Shown here: positions 34,305 to 43,237 of the stretch, piece by piece
How positions within the stretch are numbered: position 1 is the stretch's first letter
How the letters are laid out: each line of letters starts with the position of its first letter
Source: Phycicoccus flavus
Lineage (GTDB): Bacteria > Actinomycetota > Actinomycetes > Actinomycetales > Dermatophilaceae
Direction of reading: 5' to 3'
DNA length: 45,686 nt
Assembly (NCBI RefSeq): GCF_004025965.2
Contig: NZ_SAYU02000030.1
Span: forward strand, 1 to 45,686
Notes under the pieces: generated by a model
Told to the model about the DNA's origin: nothing
Databases searched by the model: none
Seen by the model: only the letters and a program-made list of their open reading frames with translations
Position numbers and translations under genes: made by a program

Positions 34305-35515
34305 CCGACGTCGACCCCCCAGGCGGTGAGGAACCGCACGCCGAGCTCGTCGCACCGGGCGCGCACGGTCCGTCCGCGGACCATGACGACGCCGCCGGAC
34401 ACGAGCAGGCTCGGCGGCTCGCCCCCCGGCGCCCCTCCGGGCCGGCGGACGGTGGACTCGAAGCGGCCCACCGCGGCGGTGAGGGTGGCGACGTCGCAGC
34501 GGCGGCCGGGCGCGTCGACGACGAGCCGGGCCGACGGCCCGCCCCGCACGTCCTCCGCCGACCCGGGGACGAGCCGAAGGCTCACGACGACGTCCTCCTC
34601 GCCCTCGGCGAGGGTCACGGCGTGGAGCAGGGCGACGACGCCGGCGCGGACCCCGGCGTCCTCGGCGAGGACGGGGACGGGCTCGGGGTGCAGTCGCGGC
34701 CGGACCCGGACCCCGGTGGGGGTCGCGGCGACGGCGCGGACGGCGGCGGTGACCCCGACCCGCAGGTCGGTGGGCGAGAGGTCGGCGAGGGCGTCCCGGC
34801 CGGGGGCGAGGACGTTCTCGAGCCGCAGGACGTCCTCGGTGAGCGCGTCGACGCTGCCGCGGACGAGGGCCCCGCGGGCCCGCAGGCCGACGTCGGGGGT
34901 GCCGTCCACCTCGTGGAGCAGCGTCGAGACGGCGTGGCTCGTCCCGTCGATGCCGGTGGCGACGGTGTCCCAGCCGCGGGTGACCCGCTCGGCGAGCGAG
35001 ACCCGGGCGCGGGTGGCGAGCTCGTGCTCGACGACGGTCGCGACCTCTGCGAGGTGGGCGAGCTCGTCGGTCGACCACGGCCGGCTCAGGGTGTCGGCGG
35101 CGCCGACGACACCGACGACGCGGCCGGCCTGGCGGACGGGGACGACGGCGAGGGCGGCGATGCCGCACAGCTGCGGGTCGCCGGCGTCGGCCGCCCACTC
35201 GATGTCGCCGAGGTCGACGAGGGTGAGGCGCTGCACCGTGGCGGCGAGGTGGGCGAGGACGTCCCGCAGGCGGGGTGTGCCGCCGACGGGGACGTGGACG
35301 CCGGTGCCGCGGCGGGCGCGGCAGCGGACGAGGTCGCTCTCGCCGAGCGAGAGCACCCCGACGGGGGCCTCGGCCCCTCCGGCCGCGAGGCCGGCGAGGG
35401 TCGAGAAGACGTCGTGGGCGGGACCGACCCGCAGGTCGGCGAGGGCCACGGCCGCAGGGTCAGAGGTCTGCGGTGTGGGGGCGGGGGGCATGGCAAGGGC
35501 ATCGGACACGGCCAC
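34301..35515 (-). CDS. GAF-domain protein with degenerate histidine-kinase-like C-terminus
   Basis: A 404-residue soluble protein leading the operon. Residues about 30-165 look like a GAF sensor (I-A-A-L-A-V-V-P-V-R-Q-A-G-R-V-V-G-V-V-G is the typical strand pair). A helical hairpin follows (170-240), then a region (250-404) that resembles a HATPase fold in layout (V-L-A-E-D-A-G-V-R-A-G-V-V-A-L-L-H-A-V) but lacks clear N, G1 and G2 boxes. No phospho-acceptor histidine in an H-E-x-R/N context is seen. A regulatory role for capsule production is inferred from position. GTG at 35515 has GAGAGGA 6 nt upstream; a GTG at 35509 is also possible. Confidence 0.6.
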   Translation of the reverse strand: MAVSDALAMPPAPTPQTSDPAAVALADLRVGPAHDVFSTLAGLAAGGAEAPVGVLSLGESDLVRCRARRGTGVHVPVGGTPRLRDVLAHLAATVQRLTLVDLGDIEWAADAGDPQLCGIAALAVVPVRQAGRVVGVVGAADTLSRPWSTDELAHLAEVATVVEHELATRARVSLAERVTRGWDTVATGIDGTSHAVSTLLHEVDGTPDVGLRARGALVRGSVDALTEDVLRLENVLAPGRDALADLSPTDLRVGVTAAVRAVAATPTGVRVRPRLHPEPVPVLAEDAGVRAGVVALLHAVTLAEGEEDVVVSLRLVPGSAEDVRGGPSARLVVDAPGRRCDVATLTAAVGRFESTVRRPGGAPGGEPPSLLVSGGVVMVRGRTVRARCDELGVRFLTAWGVDVG

Positions 35516-35533
35516 CGAAATTCCTCTCCGGGC

Positions 35534-35593
35534 GTGGAAAAGCGGTGATCGCACGCTAGGGACGCCCCGCGGGGGACGTCCCGGTATTTCCAC
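35534..35593 (-). promoter_or_regulatory. Promoter/operator region of the polyglutamate operon
   Basis: On the minus strand TAGCGT (35558-35553) is a fair -10. Next to it is a near-perfect palindrome: GGGACG (35559-35564), CCCCGCGGGG (35565-35574), two extra bases, CGTCCC (35577-35582). An outer inverted pair GTGGAAA (35534-35540) and TTTCCAC (35587-35593) flanks it. No good -35 hexamer is visible, which suits an activator-dependent or alternative-sigma promoter. Factor unknown. Confidence 0.45.
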
Positions 35594-35679
35594 ACCCGAC
35601 CGGGTGATCGGCGGCGCCGGTCGAGCCGAACGGACGACCCGGCGTCCGCCGGGTGGCCCGCCGGCCGGCCCCGCGGGCT

Positions 35680-36588
<909 letters not shown>

Positions 36589-36595
36589 GCGCCCG

Positions 36596-36601
36596 ATTCT
36601 A
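36596..36601 (-). promoter_or_regulatory. -10 box for leaderless pdxS mRNA
   Basis: TAGAAT (36601-36596, minus strand) is followed by 7 nt and the ATG. No ribosome site is seen. Confidence 0.55.
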
Positions 36602-36640
36602 GGTCCGTCGCGCGGGTGCTCCGGACCGCGGCCCGCCGGC

Positions 36641-37240
36641 TCAGCGGGCGAGGGCGGGCGGCAGGTCGTCGTCGAACTCGACCCGCTCGGGCAGGGCGGC
36701 GTGGCCGGCGAGCCGGAAGACCCGGACCGCCCACTTCGCCCGCACCCGGCGGACCTCGCGGACCGCGTCGTTGTGGAAGCGCCGGGCCATCCGCACCCGC
36801 AGCGCGCTGGCGGCGATGCGCTCGACGGAGTCCTCGACGAGCTCGTCGTCCTGCGCCCGCAGGCGGGCGAGGACCTCCGGGGTCAGGGTGAGGCCGAGCA
36901 CCTCGGTGAGGGTGCTCTCGACCTGCTCGCGGCCGCCGAAGTGCTGCCCGTCGAGCAGGTCCTCGGCCAGCGGGTGCTCGGTCGTCCGCTCGACGGAGTC
37001 GGTGGCGGCGTCGGCCAGCAGCAGCGCGGTGGCGGGGTCCAGGGCGCCGCTGTTCGCGAGCTCGAGGGTGGCCTCGGCGCGCCGGACGAGCTGGGCGTCC
37101 AGCGCCGACATCGCGCCCTCGACCTTCGCGTGCAGCCGGTCCAGGCGGGCCGCGGCGTAGGAGAGGTACCAGGCGACGGCGATGAGGGCGATGACGACGA
37201 AGGTCGTCACCTGGAGGACGTCGATGTCGAGCGGGCTCAC
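36641..37240 (-). CDS. LemA-like membrane protein (position of Rv2609c)
   Basis: A 199-residue protein with one N-terminal TM (about 8-29, [19 protein letters not shown]) and a helical cytoplasmic or periplasmic body. The segment [17 protein letters not shown] and [12 protein letters not shown] resemble the R-x-Y/F-N-x-x-V end of LemA proteins. A membrane protein is found at the same place after pimA in mycobacteria. Function unknown. The GTG overlaps the pimA stop by 4 nt, so it is translated with the PIM genes. Confidence 0.65.
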   Translation of the reverse strand: MSPLDIDVLQVTTFVVIALIAVAWYLSYAAARLDRLHAKVEGAMSALDAQLVRRAEATLELANSGALDPATALLLADAATDSVERTTEHPLAEDLLDGQHFGGREQVESTLTEVLGLTLTPEVLARLRAQDDELVEDSVERIAASALRVRMARRFHNDAVREVRRVRAKWAVRVFRLAGHAALPERVEFDDDLPPALAR

Positions 37241-38424
37241 GTCGGCCCGCCCTCGGGCGCCCCGCGGACCAGCCGGCCCCACAGGCCGCGGGGGGACTCG
37301 GCGAGGTCGGCCCGCACGCCTTCGAGGACGGTCTCGTAGACGGCCATGACCTGCCGGGACACCGGCCGCCAGTCGAAGACCCGGGCCCGCTCCCCGCCGG
37401 CGGCCCGCAGCGACATGCGCAGCGCGTCGTCCGCGAGGACCCGGACGAGGGCGTCGGCCAGCGACCCGGCGTGCCCGGCCGCGTGGAGGACGCCGGTGCG
37501 CCCGCCGTCGAGCACCCGCGCGAACGCGGCGAGGTCCGAGGCGACCACCGGCGCCCCGGCGGCCATGGCCTCGACGAGGACGATGCCGAAGCTCTCGCCG
37601 CCGAGGTGCGGGGCGACGTAGGCGTCGACCGAGCGCAGCAGCGACTGCTTGTCGTCGTCGCTCACGGCGCCGAGGACCTCGGTGGCGGCGGCGGCGCGGG
37701 GGTCGGCGTGCCGCAGGAGCGGGTCGGGGTCGCCGGGGCCGGCGACGAGCAGGCGCGTCCCGGGCCGGGCGTCGAGGACGGCCGGCAGGGCGCGCAGCAG
37801 CACGTCGAGGCCCTTGCGCGGCTCGTCGACCCGGCCGAGGAAGGCCAGCGTCGGGCGCTCGGGGCTGCCCTGCCAGTCCGGCCGCAGCGGCGCGGTCGCG
37901 AAGCGGTCGACGTGGACGCCGTTGGGCACGACGTAGGTGTCGCCTCCGAGGTGGCGGTGCACCGTGCTCGCCGCGTCCTCGGACACCGCGATCCGCGCAC
38001 GGATCTTCTCCAGCGACGGCCGCAGCAGCGGGCTCGCGGCGTGCATCGCGCGGGAGCGGACGGTCGAGGTGTGGAAGGTGGCGACCACCGGCTCCTCGGC
38101 GGCCCACAGGGCCATGAGGGAGACCGACGGGGTGACCGGCTCGTGGAGGTGGACGACGTCGAACCCGCCGGTCTCGAGCCAGCGGGTGACCCGGGAGGAC
38201 GTCACCGGCCCGAAGGTCAGCCGGGCGACGGAGCCGTTGTAGCGCACCGGGACCGCGCGCCCGCAGGAGACGAGGTAGGGCGGCAGGTCGGCGTCCTCGT
38301 CGGCGGGGGCGAGGACGGAGACCTCGTGCCCCTCGGCGAGGAAGACCTCGGCGAGGTCGCGGACGTGGAACTGCACCCCGCCGGGCACGTCGAAGGAGTA
38401 CGGGCAGACCATCCCGATCCTCAT
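37237..38424 (-). CDS. pimA: Phosphatidylinositol mannosyltransferase PimA
   Basis: The 395-residue GT4 glycosyltransferase adds mannose to phosphatidylinositol, the first PIM step, at the inner leaflet. It opens M-R-I-G-M-V-C-P-Y-S-F-D-V-P-G-G-V-Q, with V-H-L-H-E-P, V-P-N-G-V-H-V-D-R-F, F-L-G-R-V-D-E-P-R-K-G and the nucleotide-sugar motif G-G-E-S-F-G-I-V-L-V-E-A-M-A. The start overlaps the acyltransferase stop by 4 nt in the conserved PIP synthase, acyltransferase, PimA operon. Confidence 0.93.
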   Translation of the reverse strand: MRIGMVCPYSFDVPGGVQFHVRDLAEVFLAEGHEVSVLAPADEDADLPPYLVSCGRAVPVRYNGSVARLTFGPVTSSRVTRWLETGGFDVVHLHEPVTPSVSLMALWAAEEPVVATFHTSTVRSRAMHAASPLLRPSLEKIRARIAVSEDAASTVHRHLGGDTYVVPNGVHVDRFATAPLRPDWQGSPERPTLAFLGRVDEPRKGLDVLLRALPAVLDARPGTRLLVAGPGDPDPLLRHADPRAAAATEVLGAVSDDDKQSLLRSVDAYVAPHLGGESFGIVLVEAMAAGAPVVASDLAAFARVLDGGRTGVLHAAGHAGSLADALVRVLADDALRMSLRAAGGERARVFDWRPVSRQVMAVYETVLEGVRADLAESPRGLWGRLVRGAPEGGPT

Positions 38425-39368
38425 GCCGCCCCCTCCCCCGCGCCCGCCGGGGTCCGGGCCGGGTCCAGGTCCTCGGCGAACACCCGCTGGAGCATGTGCC
38501 AGTCCGCGGTGTGCGCCGTCACCGCGGCGCCGAGGGCGTCGGCGCAGGCCTGGGTCATGGCGAGGACCTTCTCGCGGGTGGCGCCCGTCTCCGGCACGGG
38601 GACCTGCGGGTGGAACGTGACGACGATGCCCCAGCCGCGCCCGCGCCGCTCGTGGCGGATGGTCACCGGGAAGAGCGGCCGCCGCTCGGCGAGGGCGAGG
38701 GCGGCCGGGCCGGGGGCCATCCGCGCGGGCCGTCCGCAGAGGTCGACGGTGACGCCGTGGTGGGTGAGGTCGCGGTCGGCGAGCAGCGGGATGACGCCCC
38801 GCCGCCGGGCCGCCTCGCGCAGCGCGGGGAAGACGGCCGGGCCTCCGGTGAGCGGGAGGATGGTCATGCCGAGGCCCTCACGGAAGCGCAGGAACTCCGC
38901 GAACACCTCCTCGGGCTCGAGCCGCTCGGCGACGGTCGTCACCGGGCCGAGGTGCAGCCCGCACCAGGCGCCGGCCAGGTCCCAGTTGCCGGTGTGGCCG
39001 AGGAAGCAGACGACCGAGCCGCCCTCCTCGAGCACGGCCCGGACCGGCGCGTCCCCCTCGGTGCGCACCCGGGCGGCGAGGTCGGCGGGGGTGAGGACGG
39101 GCAGCCGGAAGGCCTCGCAGTAGTAGCGCAGGTAGCTGCGCATGCCCTCGCGGACGAGGGCGTCCAGGCGGGCGTCGTCGAGCTCGGGCCGGACCCGCGC
39201 GTAGTTGGCCCGCATCCGGCGCGCCCCGCCACGCGCGACGGTGACGGCGGCGGCCGCGTCGAAGAGCCGGTAGGCCGCGCGTTCGGGCATCCGGCGGACG
39301 GCGGCCCAGCCGGCCCGGTGCCCGGCCAGGGTCAGCGCGTCGGCGACCGACGACGGCAGCCCACTCAC
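38421..39368 (-). CDS. PIM lipid acyltransferase (PatA-like)
   Basis: The 315-residue enzyme of the lipid A lauroyl acyltransferase family acylates mannose of PIM. The H-x4-D motif is visible in G-H-T-G-N-W-D-L-A-G, with A-D-R-D-L-T-H-H-G and the glycerol-phosphate-acyltransferase-like segment P-A-A-L-A-L-A. It corresponds to Rv2611c by position. The ATG overlaps the PIP synthase stop by 4 nt and its own stop overlaps pimA by 4 nt. Confidence 0.9.
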   Translation of the reverse strand: MSGLPSSVADALTLAGHRAGWAAVRRMPERAAYRLFDAAAAVTVARGGARRMRANYARVRPELDDARLDALVREGMRSYLRYYCEAFRLPVLTPADLAARVRTEGDAPVRAVLEEGGSVVCFLGHTGNWDLAGAWCGLHLGPVTTVAERLEPEEVFAEFLRFREGLGMTILPLTGGPAVFPALREAARRRGVIPLLADRDLTHHGVTVDLCGRPARMAPGPAALALAERRPLFPVTIRHERRGRGWGIVVTFHPQVPVPETGATREKVLAMTQACADALGAAVTAHTADWHMLQRVFAEDLDPARTPAGAGEGAA

Positions 39369-39979
39369 GCCGCGGCCAGGGCCTGCCGTCGCACGGTGAG
39401 CATGCGCTGGACGACGGTGACGAGGCTCGCGACGGCGAGCAGGACGAGCACGACGCCCAGGAAGACCGTGGGGATGCCGAACAGGCCGGTGAGCCCGGTG
39501 GCCACGAGGACGGCGACGAGCCGGTCGGCGCGCTCGGCGATGCCGACGTCGGCGGTCATCCCGAGGCCCTCGGCGCGGGCCTTGGCGTAGGAGACGACGC
39601 TGCCGAGGATGAGGCAGGCCAGGGCGAGGGCCGCCATGTAGGCGTTGCCGCCGTCACCGGCGTACCAGAGCACGAGGCCGCCGAAGATCGCGGCGTCGCC
39701 CACCCGGTCCAGCGTGGAGTCGAGGTAGGCGCCCCAGCTGCTCGAGCGGTCCAGGCGCCGCGCCATGATCCCGTCGACGGTGTCGGAGAAGACGAACGCG
39801 GTGATGACGAGGGTGCCGACGAGGAACTCGCCGCGCGGGTAGAACGCCAGCGCGCCGACCGCCACGCCGAGGGTGCCGATGATCGTCACGACGTCGGGGC
39901 TGATCCCGAGCCGGATGAAGAACGAGGCGACCGGCGTGAGGATCCTCGTGAAGAACGCGCGCGCGTAACGGTTGAGCAT
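39365..39979 (-). CDS. pgsA: Phosphatidylinositol-phosphate synthase (CDP-alcohol phosphotransferase)
   Basis: The 204-residue membrane enzyme joins CDP-diacylglycerol and inositol 3-phosphate. The full family signature D-x2-D-G-x2-A-R-x8-G-x3-D-x3-D is present (S-D-T-V-D-G-I-M-A-R-R, then G-A-Y-L-D-S-T-L-D), within about six TM segments. Symbol follows mycobacterial pgsA1 and is unrelated to the polyglutamate PgsA. The ATG at 39979 has no ribosome site; TACGCT lies 9 nt before it. It heads the PIM operon. Confidence 0.92.
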   Translation of the reverse strand: MLNRYARAFFTRILTPVASFFIRLGISPDVVTIIGTLGVAVGALAFYPRGEFLVGTLVITAFVFSDTVDGIMARRLDRSSSWGAYLDSTLDRVGDAAIFGGLVLWYAGDGGNAYMAALALACLILGSVVSYAKARAEGLGMTADVGIAERADRLVAVLVATGLTGLFGIPTVFLGVVLVLLAVASLVTVVQRMLTVRRQALAAA

Positions 39980-39988
39980 GGTGGCGCC

Positions 39989-39994
39989 AGCGTA
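39989..39994 (-). promoter_or_regulatory. -10 box for the PIM operon
   Basis: TACGCT on the minus strand (39994-39989) lies 9 nt before the PIP synthase ATG, implying an mRNA with almost no leader. The opposite gene starts at 40070, so the promoter region is shared. Confidence 0.45.
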
Positions 39995-40069
39995 GTGGGG
40001 AGAGCGCCCCGCGCCCGTCCGCACCCGGCCCCCGCGCCGCGCCGGTCCCTCGTGGGGCACGATCGGCGG

Positions 40070-41134
40070 ATGGACGCGGAGACCCTGGCCCGGCGGGCCG
40101 CCTGCCACACCTTCCTCCACGCCGACGGGTACGTTCCCCCCGCGACGCTCCTGGCGAGCGTCCCGGCCGACACCGTGCCCGACGTCTACGGCGAGGGCGG
40201 GGTCGTCGCCGAGCTCGAGGCCCATGTCGCCGACCTCCTCGGCCACGAGGCCGGGGTCTTCCTCCCCAGCGGGACGATGGCCCAGGCCGCGACGCTGCGG
40301 GTCCACGCCGACGCCCGCGCCCGGCGGACCGTCCTCTGGCACCCGCTGTGCCACCTGGAGCGGCACGAGCTGCAGGCGCACGCCCGCCTCCACGACCTCG
40401 TCGGCCGCCCGGTCGGCGAGCCGGACCGGCTCGTCACGCTGGCCGACCTCGGGGCCGTCGCCGAGCCGCCCGCCGCCCTCCTGCTCGAGCTGCCGCAGCG
40501 GGACCTCGGCGGGCAGCAGCCGCCGTGGGACGACCTCGTCGCCCAGGTCGGGTGGGCGCGGGAGCGGGGGGCGGCGGTGCACCTCGACGGGGCCCGGCTG
40601 TGGGAGGCCTCGGCCGGCTACGGGCGGCACCCGCGCGAGGTCGCCGCCCTCTTCGACACGGCGTACGTCTCGTTCTACAAGGGCGTCGGCGCGCTGGCCG
40701 GGTGCGCCGTCGTCGGTCCGCGCCCCGTCGTCGAGGAGGTCCGCGAGTGGCGGCGCCGGCTCGGCGGGACGCTGTACGGGCTCTGGCCGGCCGCCGCCTC
40801 CGCCCTCGCCCTGCTCCCCGACCGGCTCGCCGAGATGCCGCACCGCCTCGAGCACGCCCGGGCCGTCGCCGCCGCGCTGTCCGACCTCCCCGGCGTCACC
40901 GTCGTCCCCGAGGTGCCGCAGTCGCCGATGATGCACCTGCTGCTGGACACCACGGCGGACCGGTTCGCGGAGCGCGCCCGCCGGCTCGCGGAGGACGAGG
41001 GGGTGTGGACCTGGGCGGCCGCCCGTCCGACCGGCGACCCGCACCGGGTCCGGGTCGAGCTCGCCGTGGGCCGGGCCACCCTCGACCTGCGTCCCGAGCG
41101 GGTCGCCGGGATCGTCGCCGCCCTCCTCGGCTGA
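40070..41134 (+). CDS. Low-specificity threonine aldolase-like PLP enzyme
   Basis: A 354-residue fold-type I PLP enzyme of the beta-eliminating lyase/threonine aldolase family, which splits threonine to glycine and acetaldehyde. Marks are D-V-Y-G-E-G-G-V-V, F-L-P-S-G-T-M-A-Q, H-L-D-G-A-R-L-W-E-A and the cofactor lysine in S-F-Y-K-G-V-G-A-L-A-G. True threonine aldolases usually have S-x-S-K-G-L-G there, so substrate may differ. The ATG follows a weak -10-like CACGAT by 6 nt. It is divergent from the PIM operon and interrupts the usual HIT-to-PIP-synthase adjacency. Confidence 0.82.
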   Translation: MDAETLARRAACHTFLHADGYVPPATLLASVPADTVPDVYGEGGVVAELEAHVADLLGHEAGVFLPSGTMAQAATLRVHADARARRTVLWHPLCHLERHELQAHARLHDLVGRPVGEPDRLVTLADLGAVAEPPAALLLELPQRDLGGQQPPWDDLVAQVGWARERGAAVHLDGARLWEASAGYGRHPREVAALFDTAYVSFYKGVGALAGCAVVGPRPVVEEVREWRRRLGGTLYGLWPAAASALALLPDRLAEMPHRLEHARAVAAALSDLPGVTVVPEVPQSPMMHLLLDTTADRFAERARRLAEDEGVWTWAAARPTGDPHRVRVELAVGRATLDLRPERVAGIVAALLG

Positions 41135-41213
41135 CCGGGACCACGCCGCACGCCGGGAGCCACCGGGGCCGCCGGACGGCCCGTGGCGTGACCCGGTCGG
41201 CGCGGGCGGTGGG

Positions 41214-41735
41214 TCAGGGGCGGCGGGTCTTCGCGGTCGCGGCGCGCTCGGCGGCGCGCCGCTCGCGCGCGACGGCGGCCTCGGAGCGCACCGGCCACAC
41301 GTAGGGCAGGTCGTCCGGGACGTCCGGGAAGAGCGGCCCGTAGTGGTCGGGGTCCTTGCGCACGAGGGCGGAGCGGTGGCTGAGCCGCAGGTCCCGGTCC
41401 AGGAGCCAGGGCGGCAGCCCGCCCGCCGCCGCGAGGTCGCGGTAGGCGCGGATGCGCCCGACCCCGGCAACGGCGAGGTCTGCGACGATCGTCTCCGCGC
41501 AGGTGTCGGCGTGCCCGCGCCCGACCCACTCCTCGCACATCGTCAGCCCGTACCGCCCGAGCGCCTCGAGGTGCCCGCGCCACATGAGGACCGCCGGGTG
41601 GTTCGCCCACCCGTAGCCGGGCACGGTGAGCGCCCGGACGATCTGGAGGGTCTCGACGCGCTGCTTGCCCAGGCGCTTGTCGTCGAGGACGCGCGCGCTG
41701 GCGCGGAAGTCGGCGTGGGGGAGGAAGGTCTGCAC
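41214..41735 (-). CDS. MSMEG_6728-family protein (Pyr_excise-like)
   Basis: The 173-residue protein opens M-Q-T-F-L-P-H-A-D-F-R-A-S-A-R-V-L-D-D-K-R-L-G-K-Q-R, the signature of the MSMEG_6728 family, which is remotely related to pyrimidine dimer DNA glycosylases (T4 endonuclease V type). Further conserved pieces are W-A-N-H-P-A-V-L-M-W and L-S-H-R-S-A-L-V-R-K-D-P-D-H-Y. A DNA repair or nucleobase role is plausible but unproven. GTG start lies 3 nt after the HIT gene stop, so they are cotranscribed. Confidence 0.85.
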   Translation of the reverse strand: MQTFLPHADFRASARVLDDKRLGKQRVETLQIVRALTVPGYGWANHPAVLMWRGHLEALGRYGLTMCEEWVGRGHADTCAETIVADLAVAGVGRIRAYRDLAAAGGLPPWLLDRDLRLSHRSALVRKDPDHYGPLFPDVPDDLPYVWPVRSEAAVARERRAAERAATAKTRRP

Positions 41736-41738
41736 CGG

Positions 41739-42278
41739 TCAGGCGGGCCAGTGCTCGACGAGCCGGCCACGCACGTCCTCGAGGAGCACCGGCAGCGCCT
41801 TGGTCCGCGCGACGATGGGCAGGAAGTTGCTGTCCCCGCCCCAGCGCGGCACGACGTGCTGGTGCAGGTGGGCGGCGACCCCGGCACCGGCGACCGCCCC
41901 CTGGTTCATCCCGAGGTTGAAGCCCATCGGCGCGGACGCCGCCTCCAGGGCCCGGACGGCGGCCTTGGTCAGCGCCGTGAACTCGGCCGTCTCGTCGTCG
42001 GTGAGGTCGACGTACAGCGCGACGTGCCGGTAGGGGCAGACGAGCAGGTGGCCGGGGTTGTACGGGAAGAGGTTGAGGACGACGTAGCCGTGCTCGCCGC
42101 GGTGCACGACGAGGCCGTCGGCGTCGTCCTTGCCGGGGGCCGCGCAGAACGGGCAGCCCTCGCCGCCGTCGGGGTCGGGCCGGTCGCCCTCGATGTAGGC
42201 CATCCGGTGCGGCGTCCACAGCCGCTCGAAGCCGTCGGGCTCACCGGTGAAGTCGGCGGGGTCCTCGAGCTGCGCCAT
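41739..42278 (-). CDS. HIT-family hydrolase / Ap4A phosphorylase-like
   Basis: The 179-residue protein carries the histidine triad H-L-H-Q-H-V-V-P-R-W and the upstream C-P-F-C pair, as in the mycobacterial HIT enzyme Rv2613c reported to phosphorolyse Ap4A. In mycobacteria this gene lies between thrS and PIP synthase; here other genes are placed on both sides. ATG at 42278 has TAGGAT 6 nt upstream, so a leaderless mRNA is expected. Confidence 0.9.
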   Translation of the reverse strand: MAQLEDPADFTGEPDGFERLWTPHRMAYIEGDRPDPDGGEGCPFCAAPGKDDADGLVVHRGEHGYVVLNLFPYNPGHLLVCPYRHVALYVDLTDDETAEFTALTKAAVRALEAASAPMGFNLGMNQGAVAGAGVAAHLHQHVVPRWGGDSNFLPIVARTKALPVLLEDVRGRLVEHWPA

Positions 42279-42284
42279 GCCCCG

Positions 42285-42290
42285 ATCCTA
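42285..42290 (-). promoter_or_regulatory. -10 box for leaderless HIT gene mRNA
   Basis: TAGGAT (42290-42285, minus strand), then 6 nt, then the ATG of the HIT gene. Confidence 0.55.
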
Positions 42291-42363
42291 GGTGGGCCCG
42301 CGGGCGGCGTGCCGTCGGGCCCGTCGCCGGGACGCGCCCCCTCGACGCGGCCGGGCGAGCGTG

Positions 42364-43179
42364 TCACCGCAGGTGGCTGGCCCCGTTGAGGTCGAGCACC
42401 GCACCGGAGGCCCACTCGGCCTGCGGGCTCGCGAGGGCGAGGACGGCGGCCGCGACCTCCTCCGCCTCGGCGACCCGCCCGAAGGGGCTCTGCGCGCGGG
42501 TGGCGGCGGCCGCGTCCGGGTCGGCGAGGGCGTACCCGGCCATCTCGGTGCGCACGAACCCGGGCGCGACGCTCGTCACCGCGATGCCGTGCCGGCCGAG
42601 GTGCTGGGCCATCGACTGCCCGAAGGAGTGCAGACCGGCCTTGCTCGCGCCGTAGGCCGGGATCTCCGGCTCGCCGCGGTAGGCCCCGCGCGACCCGACG
42701 TTGACGACCCGGCCGGCCGGCAGCCCGCCCGCGGGCGGCACGTCGATCATGTGCCGGGCGACGCACCACGTGAGGTGGGCCGGGCCCAGGAGGTTCGTCG
42801 CCAGCGTCCGCTGCCACACCGCCACCCAGTCCTCGTACGTCGTCCCGTCCAGCGGGTGGTCGCCGCGGCGGCTGCCGGAGGACCCGGGCGGCACGATCAT
42901 CGCGGCGTTGTTGACGAGGACGTCGACCCGGCCGAGGACGTCGACCGCGGCGTCCGCGAGCCGGGCGACCGCGTCGGGGTCGGCGAGGTCGGCGGCCAGG
43001 CGCGCGTGCCCGGGTCCGGGCAGCGAGGCCAGGACCTCCTCGGCCCGGTCGGCGGTGTCGGCGCTGCGGTGGTGGACGACGACCCGGTCGCCGCGGGCGG
43101 CGAAGGCGCGCGCCACGGCGGCGCCGACGCCGCGCGAGGAACCGGTGACGAGGACGCCGCGGGAGGGGGTGTCGGGCAT
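42364..43179 (-). CDS. Short-chain dehydrogenase/reductase
   Basis: A 271-residue SDR. The cofactor motif T-G-S-S-R-G-V-G is near the start, N-N-A-A follows at the usual place, and the active-site set S...Y-x3-K appears in N-V-G-S-R-G-A-Y and Y-G-A-S-K-A-G. A-P-G-F-V-R-T-E and S-G-A-V-L-D-L-N-G complete it. Substrate unknown; the basic R at the first motif suggests NADP preference. ATG 43179 follows TAGGGT by 7 nt. Confidence 0.88.
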   Translation of the reverse strand: MPDTPSRGVLVTGSSRGVGAAVARAFAARGDRVVVHHRSADTADRAEEVLASLPGPGHARLAADLADPDAVARLADAAVDVLGRVDVLVNNAAMIVPPGSSGSRRGDHPLDGTTYEDWVAVWQRTLATNLLGPAHLTWCVARHMIDVPPAGGLPAGRVVNVGSRGAYRGEPEIPAYGASKAGLHSFGQSMAQHLGRHGIAVTSVAPGFVRTEMAGYALADPDAAAATRAQSPFGRVAEAEEVAAAVLALASPQAEWASGAVLDLNGASHLR

Positions 43180-43186
43180 GCGCGTC

Positions 43187-43192
43187 ACCCTA
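43187..43192 (-). promoter_or_regulatory. -10 box for leaderless SDR mRNA
   Basis: TAGGGT (43192-43187, minus strand) is 7 nt before the SDR ATG. Confidence 0.5.
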
Positions 43193-43237
43193 GCCAGCCG
43201 GTGCCGTGGGCCCCGGCGCCGGCCGGTCGACGGCGGT

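Noticed and set aside
41214-41735. Phage-type pyrimidine dimer glycosylase suggesting a prophage remnant
   Set aside because: The opening residues match the widespread actinobacterial MSMEG_6728 family, and the gene is cotranscribed with a housekeeping HIT gene.
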